Source: Acidobacteriaceae bacterium (GTDB lineage: Bacteria > Acidobacteriota > Terriglobia > Terriglobales > SbA1). From it: DNA of 10,867 nt. The translations under genes and the position numbers were made by a program. The notes under the pieces were generated by a model that saw only the letters and a list, made by a program, of their open reading frames with translations, was not told the DNA's origin and did no database searches. The stretch lies in NCBI GenBank assembly GCA_003136335.1, contig PLEA01000509.1, forward strand, positions 1 through 10,867. The letters are read 5' to 3'. Shown piece after piece: positions 5,824-10,867 of this stretch. Position 1 is the stretch's first letter, and each line of letters begins with the position of its first letter.

Positions 5824-6120
5824 AACTTCGACCAGGATGTTTTGAAATCGGACAAGCCCGTTCTGGTGGACTTCTGGGCAACCTGGTGCGGCCCCTGCCG
5901 CGCTATTGCTCCTATTGTCGAAGAACTGGCCACCGAGTATCAGGGCAGGATTAAAATCGGCAAGATGGACGTCGACTCCAACAGCGCCACGCCCATGCGC
6001 TACAAAGTCACCGGAATCCCTACCCTCTTGGTATTTAAGGGCGGTCAGGTCGTCGAGCAAATCGTCGGCTACAAGCCGAAGGACGCCATCGCGCAAGCCC
6101 TGAACAAGCACATCGGCTGA
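5752..6120 (+). CDS. trxA: Thioredoxin
   Basis: A 122-residue cytosolic thioredoxin, a general dithiol reductant for ribonucleotide reductase, Msr enzymes and others. The active site is WCGPC at 45-49 (redox C46/C49), with FWATWCGPC context, the buried Asp in VLVDFWA (D40) and cis-Pro90 in TGIPTLLVF. The fold is complete to the GYKPKDAIAQAL end. It is about 12 residues longer at the N-terminus than usual because MAGKEIVEVTKK is followed by the near copy MAGNGIVEVTDA; the second Met (5788) is the usual start. The first start is preferred because GAGGAG lies 8 nt upstream, while the second has only an A-rich run. It is monocistronic, followed by a strong hairpin and convergent with lexA. Confidence 0.95.
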   Translation: MAGKEIVEVTKKMAGNGIVEVTDANFDQDVLKSDKPVLVDFWATWCGPCRAIAPIVEELATEYQGRIKIGKMDVDSNSATPMRYKVTGIPTLLVFKGGQVVEQIVGYKPKDAIAQALNKHIG

Positions 6121-6147
6121 AGCCTAGCTCAAAGATCCAAAGAGTGA

Positions 6148-6173
6148 AACGCCCGGGATAACTCCCGGGTGTT
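6148..6173. terminator. Bidirectional hairpin between convergent trxA and lexA
   Basis: An 11-bp stem (6148-6158 with 6163-6173, one G-T pair) around loop TAAC, built on CCCGGGA/TCCCGGG. It is 27 nt past the trxA stop and 48 nt past the lexA stop. The U-tract is poor on the plus strand and fair (GTTTCACTCTTT) on the minus strand, so it may serve lexA better. Confidence 0.6.
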
Positions 6174-6221
6174 CGCGTCTGGACCTATCCCCAGGACCCA
6201 CCACCTTAGAAGACCTCAGGC

Positions 6222-6842
6222 CTAATACTTCCGCAGCACCCCTATCACCCGCCCCTGCACGTCCACTGACGCCGCCGGAACAATGATCGGCTTCATGGTC
6301 GCGTTCGACGGCTGCAGGCGGATATTGTCGCCGTCCCGATAAAAGCGCTTCAGCGTCGCGTCGGTGGAATCTACCAGTGCCACAACAATGTCCCCGTTGT
6401 GGGCGGTGCGCGCTTTTTCGACCAGCACGTAGTCGCCGTCGAGGATGGCCTCATCCTGCATCGAGTCGCCCCGCACTTCGAGCACAAACACTTCTTTCGA
6501 GCGCACAAAGTCTGCCAGCGAGATCGTCTCGTTATTCTGCACGGCCTCGATCGGTTGCCCTGCCGCGATGCGCCCCACCAACGGCAGCACGACGCCGGTG
6601 TTCACGCTCATCGCCTGCTTGAGCCGTCCTTTGGGAGGCAGCAGGTCGATCGAACGGCTGCGGTTGTAATCGCGCGTCAGCAGTCCCTTTTTTTCCAGGT
6701 TCGTGACGTGCTTGTGCACCGTGGCCAGAGAGGTCAACTCCAGCCCTTTGCCAATCTCCTCAAACGACGGAGAGTATTGGTGCTCCGCCACGAATCGCGA
6801 AATGAAGTCGTATACTTCCCGCTGTCTGCGTGTGATGGCCAT
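6222..6842 (-). CDS. lexA: LexA repressor of the SOS response
   Basis: A 206-residue LexA, full length. The N-terminal winged helix (about 1-65: MAITRRQREVYDFI, then SPSFEEIGKGLELTSLATVHKHVTNLEKKGLL) binds operators of DNA-repair genes. The C-terminal S24 peptidase domain self-cleaves when RecA filaments form: cleavage site A94-G95 in GRIAAGQP, nucleophile S127 in RGDSMQDEAI, general base K165 in ATLKRFYRDGD. All three catalytic positions are present. The start at 6842 is chosen because LexA homology begins at MAITRRQ; the frame stays open another 32 codons upstream without family sequence. Its ribosome site is weak (GGCGG). It is divergent from msrA across 142 nt, and convergent with trxA. 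No LexA box of a known type was found in front of it. Confidence 0.95.
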   Translation of the reverse strand: MAITRRQREVYDFISRFVAEHQYSPSFEEIGKGLELTSLATVHKHVTNLEKKGLLTRDYNRSRSIDLLPPKGRLKQAMSVNTGVVLPLVGRIAAGQPIEAVQNNETISLADFVRSKEVFVLEVRGDSMQDEAILDGDYVLVEKARTAHNGDIVVALVDSTDATLKRFYRDGDNIRLQPSNATMKPIIVPAASVDVQGRVIGVLRKY

Positions 6843-6984
6843 GCCGCCATTATTGGCGAACAGAAGGCGAAAAAGCAAGCAGGAAGTAAGTTGCGTCCCC
6901 GGTTCGCGTTGAAACTTTTGTCCCGCTCGCAACTCCAATCTGGCAGCCTAGAAGTTTTCACACAGAATTTAAGAGGAAACTAAA
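6843..6984. other. Shared divergent control region of lexA and msrA
   Basis: 142 nt holding the promoters of both genes. AGTTGCG (6889-6895) and CGCAACT (6928-6934) form a 7-bp inverted repeat around GGTTCGCGTTGAAAC, an imperfect dyad itself. No clean sigma-70 boxes were found. It could carry the local LexA operator, but the half-site is not one I can name. Confidence 0.35.
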
Positions 6985-7656
6985 ATGTCATCTTCTACTC
7001 GCTTCGCTCTCATTCTTTTTGCATCGCTCCTCGGCGCCACGGCCTGCAATGCCAAAGCGAGTCCATCCGCCGCCGTGCCCCCGCCCGTGCTGGACGCCCC
7101 ACGCGCCGCTACTCCTGGCCAACAAACCGCGGTGATTTCCGGAGGATGTTTCTGGGGCATCCAGGCAGTCTTCCAGCACGTGAAGGGAGTCATCAGCGCG
7201 ACCTCCGGCTACGCGGGAGGCTCCGCCAAGACCGCCGAGTACGAAATCGTGAGCACCGGCGAAACCGGACACGCCGAGTCGGTGCAGATCGTCTACGATC
7301 CTTTGCAGATCACCTATGGCGAACTGTTGCGCGTCTTCTTCTCGGTGGCGCACGACCCGACCGAACTCAATCGTCAAGGCCCCGACGAGGGCACGCAATA
7401 TCGCTCCTCGATTTTCTACAGCAACGATGAGCAGAAGCGCATTGCCGAGGCCTACATTGCGCAACTCGACAAAGCCAAAGTATTTCCGCGTCCGATTGTG
7501 ACGAAGGTTGTGCCGCTGCAGGCTTTCTATCCCGCTGAGGCCTATCACCAGAACTATGCTGCGCTGCATCCCAACCAGCCATACATTGTGTTCAACGATG
7601 CTCCCAAGGTCGAGCACCTGCGGCAAGAATTCCCGGATCTCTACACGGGCAAGTAG
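6985..7656 (+). CDS. msrA: Exported peptide-methionine (S)-S-oxide reductase
   Basis: A 223-residue MsrA, which reduces the S epimer of methionine sulfoxide in proteins. Residues 1-20 are a signal peptide (basic R6, hydrophobic ALILFASLLGATA) ending at C21; ATAC is a marginal lipobox, so the protein is probably exported and possibly a lipoprotein. The catalytic motif is GGCFWG (53-58) with C55 as nucleophile; EAYHQNY near residue 188 is also typical. C21 and C55 are the only cysteines: the usual C-terminal resolving cysteines are absent, so recycling must use an outside thiol. AGAGGA lies 8 nt before the ATG. It is followed at 131 nt by msrB, with which it forms a functional pair, and is divergent from lexA. 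Confidence 0.95.
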   Translation: MSSSTRFALILFASLLGATACNAKASPSAAVPPPVLDAPRAATPGQQTAVISGGCFWGIQAVFQHVKGVISATSGYAGGSAKTAEYEIVSTGETGHAESVQIVYDPLQITYGELLRVFFSVAHDPTELNRQGPDEGTQYRSSIFYSNDEQKRIAEAYIAQLDKAKVFPRPIVTKVVPLQAFYPAEAYHQNYAALHPNQPYIVFNDAPKVEHLRQEFPDLYTGK

Positions 7657-7669
7657 GGGCACAATGCAA

Positions 7670-7717
7670 GCCGCGAAGCGGCGCAAGAATGCAGCCCGCG
7701 GCGTAAGCCGTGGGTGC
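7670..7717 (+). repeat. Two adjacent stem-loops in the msrA-msrB spacer
   Basis: First, GCCGC/GCGGC around GAA (7670-7682). Second, GCAGCCCGCGGC (7691-7702) and GCCGTGGGTGC (7707-7717) around GTAA, an 11-bp stem with one bulged G and one wobble. They are separated by GCAAGAAT. No U-tract follows, so they are not an obvious terminator. Paired palindromes in a spacer resemble REP-like intergenic repeats, or they could protect or separate the msrA part of the message. Confidence 0.5.
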
Positions 7718-7787
7718 CAAATGGAAAAATGGGCAGGCCCTGGAAGGGCGAAAGAAAAAGTACGGCGCAAGCCCGGAGGAGACAATA

Positions 7788-8405
7788 ATGTTCGACTCCG
7801 ATCTCGATGGTGAAGAAACGCGTGATGGTGCTACGAATCTGCGACGCCGCGTGTTTCTGGCGAGCGCAGCAGCAGCCGTCGCAGGCTTGGCCCTGTGGCA
7901 ATGGAGAAAGCCCGCGGTGCTGCAAGCCGCGCCGGCCGCGGACAGGGCTCCCAAAGAAGTCACGATCGTTCTTTTCTCTGACGCAGGCCAGCGCCTGAAG
8001 CAAGTCCACGTGGCCAAGATTTTCAAAACCGCTGCCGAGTGGCGCAAGCAACTTCCCTCCGGCGTCTTCGACATCACGCGCAACGCCGACACTGAAATCG
8101 CCTTCTCCGGAAAATACTGGAACCTGCACGACCAGGGCATCTACCGCTGCATCTGCTGCGATAACGCGCTCTTCGATTCAGCTACGAAGTTCGAATCCGG
8201 CACAGGATGGCCTAGCTTCTGGGCGCCGATCGCCGCCGAAAACGTGACTGAGATGCGCGACACAACCTTCGGTATAGTCCGCACCGCGGTCGCCTGCACC
8301 GAATGCGACGCTCATCTCGGCCATGTTTTTGACGACGGTCCCGAGCCCACGCGCCTTCGCTACTGCATGAATTCCGCGTCCTTGCGTTTCGTACCGAAAA
8401 CCTAG
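7788..8405 (+). CDS. msrB: Membrane-anchored or exported peptide-methionine (R)-S-oxide reductase
   Basis: A 205-residue MsrB, which reduces the R epimer of protein methionine sulfoxide. LRRRVFLASAAAAVAGLALW (18-37) is a Tat-like twin-arginine signal or N-terminal anchor, absent from cytosolic MsrB. Zinc pairs: C121 with C124 in YRCICCDNALF, and C170 with C173 in CTECDAHLGHVF. The catalytic Cys is C193 in RYCMNSASLRF, and GTGWPSFW (138-145) is a family signature. C123 is an extra cysteine inside the first zinc pair. The start at 7788 is chosen for GGAGGAG 6 nt upstream; a longer frame from 7710 runs through spacer hairpins. With msrA it covers both sulfoxide epimers outside the cytoplasm. A gene 20 nt downstream likely shares the transcript. 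Confidence 0.93.
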   Translation: MFDSDLDGEETRDGATNLRRRVFLASAAAAVAGLALWQWRKPAVLQAAPAADRAPKEVTIVLFSDAGQRLKQVHVAKIFKTAAEWRKQLPSGVFDITRNADTEIAFSGKYWNLHDQGIYRCICCDNALFDSATKFESGTGWPSFWAPIAAENVTEMRDTTFGIVRTAVACTECDAHLGHVFDDGPEPTRLRYCMNSASLRFVPKT

Positions 8406-8425
8406 CGTGCGCCTAAAATAACCCC

Positions 8426-8875
8426 ATGAACTCCACGCTCCCCACTTTCCGCGAACCTAGCGGCATCGAAAAAATCTTTAACCGCGCGTTCGGTTTTCTC
8501 GTCGGCCTCGGTTTGGGCTCCTCGCACAACTATCTGCTCGAAGTTCGCGGACGTAAGAGTGGCAAGCTTTATTCCACGCCAATCAATCTGCTGGAACTGA
8601 ACGGCAAGAGTTATCTGGTAGCTCCTCGCGGACGAACCCAGTGGGTGCGAAACGCCGAGGCCGCCGGAGAAGTCACGCTGAAGAAGGGAAGCACGCGCCG
8701 AAAGTTCCGCCTGAGCCCTATTGCCGACGCGGAGAAGCCGCCGATCCTGAAGGCCTATCTCGACACTTTCCGGCGCGAGGTGCAACGCTACTTTTCGATC
8801 CCCGCAGGTTCCCCACCAGAATCCTTCGCTGCGATCAGCGGAAGTTATCCGGCTTTCGAACTTCTTGGCAATTGA
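8426..8875 (+). CDS. DUF385 family (deazaflavin-dependent nitroreductase-like) protein
   Basis: A 149-residue protein resembling the DUF385 / Ddn family of split-barrel proteins, some of which bind F420 or FMN and reduce quinones or nitro compounds. The signature is LLEVRGRKSGKLYSTPINLLELNGKSYLVAPRG at about 37-69, then TQWVRNAEAAGEVTLKKG (71-88), the usual order of the two core motifs. No signal peptide or membrane helix is certain. It begins 20 nt after msrB, so a shared transcript is likely and hints at a redox role, though substrate and cofactor cannot be told. No ribosome-binding site is evident; coupling to msrB translation is possible. No terminator of standard form follows it. Confidence 0.8.
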   Translation: MNSTLPTFREPSGIEKIFNRAFGFLVGLGLGSSHNYLLEVRGRKSGKLYSTPINLLELNGKSYLVAPRGRTQWVRNAEAAGEVTLKKGSTRRKFRLSPIADAEKPPILKAYLDTFRREVQRYFSIPAGSPPESFAAISGSYPAFELLGN

Positions 8876-8980
8876 ATTCTCTTGGCCGCACCCGAAGTTC
8901 CGCCCCGTCGAGGGAAGAGGCCCAGCGAACGCGAGTGCCCCCTCCGTGATGGAGGATCGGATGAAGCCCCAAATGACGAT

Positions 8981-9006
8981 GAGGATGGGCCGATTGGCCC
9001 ATCCTC
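8981..9006. repeat. Perfect 11-bp inverted repeat, hairpin
   Basis: GAGGATGGGCC (8981-8991), loop GATT, GGCCCATCCTC (8996-9006). It lies 106 nt past the DUF385 stop. No U-tract follows on either strand. A smaller stem CCTCC/GGAGG (8941-8955) precedes it. It may act as a weak transcript end or be an intergenic repeat. Confidence 0.6.
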
Positions 9007-9059
9007 ACCTGTTGGCAGGGACGAAGAAACTTTGGCGGTTTGGGGCGAGGTTTGGCGAT

Positions 9060-9080
9060 CCTTGGTAAGGGTTACCAAGG
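9060..9080. promoter_or_regulatory. 9-bp palindrome just upstream of the decayed gene
   Basis: CCTTGGTAA (9060-9068), GGG, TTACCAAGG (9072-9080): a perfect 9-bp inverted repeat with a 3-nt centre, ending 21 nt before the ATG at 9102. Size and placement fit an operator for a dimeric repressor; as RNA it would also be a tight hairpin just ahead of the ribosome site. No regulator gene is in view. Confidence 0.4.
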
Positions 9081-9101
9081 GTAAGTTGAAGGAGAATCGA
9101 C

Positions 9102-10084
9102 ATGCAAACGCTCAGAGAAGTGAGTAGATCGATTCGAGATTATGTAAACGATCCCAGGCACCAGCAGCGGCTACTCTCGGCACGATTTAGCTGGCATCAG
9201 CTTTTGCGCTGCCATGGATGTAATCGACGATGTCGACTTGGCAATTGAGGCTTACCTCGACACTGATTTCCCTGCCGACGATGGCGAGAAATATCTGAGG
9301 ATTTATGGCGTGTTGCAGGCTCTGTTCGTGCAACAGGATGCGCTCCGCCACCTGATTGGCATCGTCCGGCCCACCGCGCCTCTTGAGTTCTCGGATGTAC
9401 TGAAAGACGGGCGGGAGACCCGCAACGCGAGTGTTGGGCATCCCACGAAATTCGAACGCAAAGGGCTCACATCAGTTCATTCCATGAGCCGAAGCACTTG
9501 AGGCAGAGATGGGTTCCTGATGGCGTCGTTTGAGGAGAAGAATGACACGTTCTTTCAGCATGTCCCCATAGGTGAGCTGATAGTAAAGCAACGAGAGGAG
9601 GCGGTCCGACTCCTCTCCAAAGTAGTAACGCAGCTGAAGGAAGCGGACGAGTTACATAGAAAGCAGTTCCGAACTGTGATCCTTCGGAATTCGTTTAGCC
9701 AGGTTCTGTACGCATTCGAGAAGATTTCAGACGAAGTACGTCGGTCCTCGCCGCCGGGAATGGGACCGTGGGCAGGGGAACAGCTGCAAAACTCCCTGGG
9801 CGAATTCGAAAGGCTACTCAAAGAACGTGGGCTTGACGTGGAGACGTACGACCCCGTCAAGTATCTCTACAACGAGATCCAATTCCCGCTCGCCCAATTG
9901 CGATCGTTCCTTGTTGGCGAGTCGTCTGAGATGATGAGCCGCGAAGCAGCTAGCTAGGGTCTTTGCGAGCGCATTAGCGGGATATTTTTCAGAACTAATG
10001 GATATTGCTCGAGAAATCGACGAGGAATATTCATCAATCAAAGACGACCGAGCTGACCCTGCAACGGAATCCAGTGTCAAATAA
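9102..10084 (+). pseudogene. Decayed gene for a conserved protein of unknown function, about 326 residues
   Basis: One protein is spread over three frames. It starts at ATG 9102 with AAGGAG 7 nt upstream (MQTLREVSRSIRDYVNDP...), loses frame in TTTT at 9202-9205 (one T too many), resumes as CAAMDVIDDVDLAIEAYLD, meets TGA at 9499-9501 between MSRST and GRDGFLMASFEE, and runs to about 9937, where one extra A shifts it again. The end reads AAKQLARVFASALAGYF...ESSVK and stops at 10082-10084. Removing two bases and reading TGA as sense restores 326 residues, largely helical in character and charged. I recognise the core (KYLRIYGVLQALFVQQDALRHL, RETRNASVGHPT) as belonging to a conserved hypothetical family, but know no function. 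The strong ribosome site survives. Sequencing error could explain the T-run, but not all three lesions. Confidence 0.8.
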
Positions 10085-10093
10085 GAAGAAAAC

Positions 10094-10290
10094 ATGACTG
10101 ATGCAACTTACAACGTAATTCTGCTCGCCAACGCGTGCCGATCAAGCCGTGGACCAGAGGAGTCCCACTCGAATCCTCCGCCCAGCAGCAGTTACTGACG
10201 TGGTTTTCTCTGCGGTTCATCTACAAGTGGGTGGTGGCGATGTTAAATGTGCTTTTGGGCCCCGCGCGAAGCATGATCAATCGGCAGTCA
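10094..10290 (+). pseudogene. rtcB: 5' remnant of rtcB (RNA-splicing ligase)
   Basis: The start MTDATYNVILLAN (from ATG 10094) and, after loss of one base near 10133, VPIKPWTRGVPLESSAQQQL (from 10135) match the N-terminus of RtcB, the GTP- and manganese-dependent ligase that joins RNA 3'-phosphate and 5'-OH ends. The line continues FIYKWVVAMLNVLLG, against the family's FxxKxVAVMPDVHLG: Pro, Asp and His of the MPDVH metal-site motif are replaced by Leu, Asn and Leu. Similarity fades near 10290, where the ORF6N gene's 3' end lies. About 66 of more than 400 residues remain, without the GVDIGCG cysteine or the catalytic histidine, so it is dead. It begins 9 nt after the preceding pseudogene, suggesting a former two-gene operon. 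Confidence 0.8.
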
Positions 10291-10292
10291 AT

Positions 10293-10856
10293 TTACCTGT
10301 TTTTTCGGAGTTGCATTGCACGATCGTTGAGAGCCTTGCCACCTCGATCTGAGGGCACTTCGAACCCGATGCGGTGACGGTTGGGCTCTTCGGGACTCAT
10401 GAGTTCGCGGATCGCGTCCATCAAGCCCTGGATATCGGCGTCATGACTCTTCAGACGGTGTTCCAGTTCCGCCAGCTTCGTCAGGATCTGGCGGTTCCCG
10501 GCGATGGCGCGACGCATACGCACAAAAGCAAGAACGACAAACACGCTCATTTCGATCGCGCGTTCCGAGTTCAGCACGGTGGCGGCCATGATCGCACCGT
10601 GTTCGGTAAAGGCGTAGGGGCGATAACGCGCGCCGCCATGGCCTTCACTTGAGATCACATTTTGTGATTTCAAGATTTTCAATTCGTGCGCGGAAAGTTG
10701 AAAGCGAAAGGCGGGAGGAAAGCGTTTCGCATTGCGCTTGGCCTGCTGATTCAGGTGCCGGACTTGTACGCCGTATAGCTCGGCGAGGTCCGTGTCGAGG
10801 ATGACTCTCTGCCCACGGAGAACGAAGATCTTCGAATCAACTTTTCTTGCGACCAC
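10293..10856 (-). CDS. ORF6N domain-containing protein
   Basis: A protein of at least 187 residues. The ORF6N domain (about 8-95) is shown by KIFVLRGQRVILDTDLAELYGVQVRHLNQQAKRN, then RFPPAFRFQLSAHEL and YRPYAFTEHGAIMAATVL. ORF6N is a DNA-binding domain first described in phages and large DNA viruses and also common in bacterial accessory regions. Residues 105-155 form a charged helix that could be a coiled coil. The C-terminus (156-187) is basic and unstructured. The GTG at 10856 is a provisional start: no ribosome site is visible and the frame is open to the window edge (10867), so the true start may lie outside. It faces the rtcB remnant and stops at the point where rtcB similarity ends, which suggests it arrived with the event that truncated rtcB. 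Confidence 0.85.
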   Translation of the reverse strand: MVARKVDSKIFVLRGQRVILDTDLAELYGVQVRHLNQQAKRNAKRFPPAFRFQLSAHELKILKSQNVISSEGHGGARYRPYAFTEHGAIMAATVLNSERAIEMSVFVVLAFVRMRRAIAGNRQILTKLAELEHRLKSHDADIQGLMDAIRELMSPEEPNRHRIGFEVPSDRGGKALNDRAMQLRKNR

Positions 10857-10867
10857 GACGGCTGTTT

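Noticed and set aside
6900..6916. Possible LexA box (GTTCGCGTTGAAAC) before lexA
   Set aside because: It fits neither the GAAC-N4-GTTC, the CTG-N10-CAG nor the GTTC-N7-GTTC type.
9214..9501. A 95-residue free-standing protein
   Set aside because: Frame continuity with sequence before and after shows it to be the middle of a broken gene.
9499..9501. TGA at 9499 as a selenocysteine codon
   Set aside because: No SECIS-like stem directly follows, and the same gene has two frameshifts, so it is simply a nonsense mutation.
10135..10377. An 80-residue protein starting at GTG 10135
   Set aside because: The first part is rtcB remnant and the last part reads through the antisense of the ORF6N gene.

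Overview
The window reads as ordinary chromosomal DNA of a GC-rich, probably motile soil or sediment bacterium. The style of the genes (four-cysteine L28, a DUF971 protein with two CPC motifs, a large sigma/anti-sigma pair, a membrane HD-GYP protein) fits Acidobacteriota best. That placement is inferred from gene character only.

Layout. Positions 1-1142 (minus) hold a four-helix membrane HD-GYP phosphodiesterase; its stop codon overlaps the start of a further gene that leaves the window. The HD-GYP gene is preceded by a close match to a sigma-28 (FliA) promoter, which would tie this c-di-GMP gene to flagellar control. ridA (plus) and rpmB (minus) converge at 1421-2139 on an imperfect inverted repeat; rpmB has a good sigma-70 promoter and a long leader with a hairpin. 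A DUF971 protein (plus) lies divergent to rpmB. At 2906-5287 a divergent sigma-70-family factor is followed by a membrane anti-sigma-like protein whose distal end carries Asp-box (BNR/YCF48-like) repeats. In the gap after it, a near-consensus promoter and an intrinsic terminator bracket about 70 nt with no gene: a candidate small RNA.

The next block is about oxidative and DNA stress: thioredoxin (with a 36-bp in-frame duplication of its N-terminus), lexA (minus, convergent with trxA across a shared hairpin), and then, divergent from lexA, msrA, msrB and a DUF385 deazaflavin-type reductase-like gene. Both Msr proteins carry export or membrane-anchor signals, so they probably repair methionine outside the cytoplasm.

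From about 8876 onward the character changes to decay. An unrecognised 326-residue gene (9102-10084) is broken by two 1-nt insertions and one in-frame TGA. Nine bases later lies the 5' stub of rtcB (RNA ligase), itself frameshifted, mutated at metal-site positions, and cut off where an ORF6N-domain gene (minus) begins. These two gene remnants are visible only when short open frames are stitched together.
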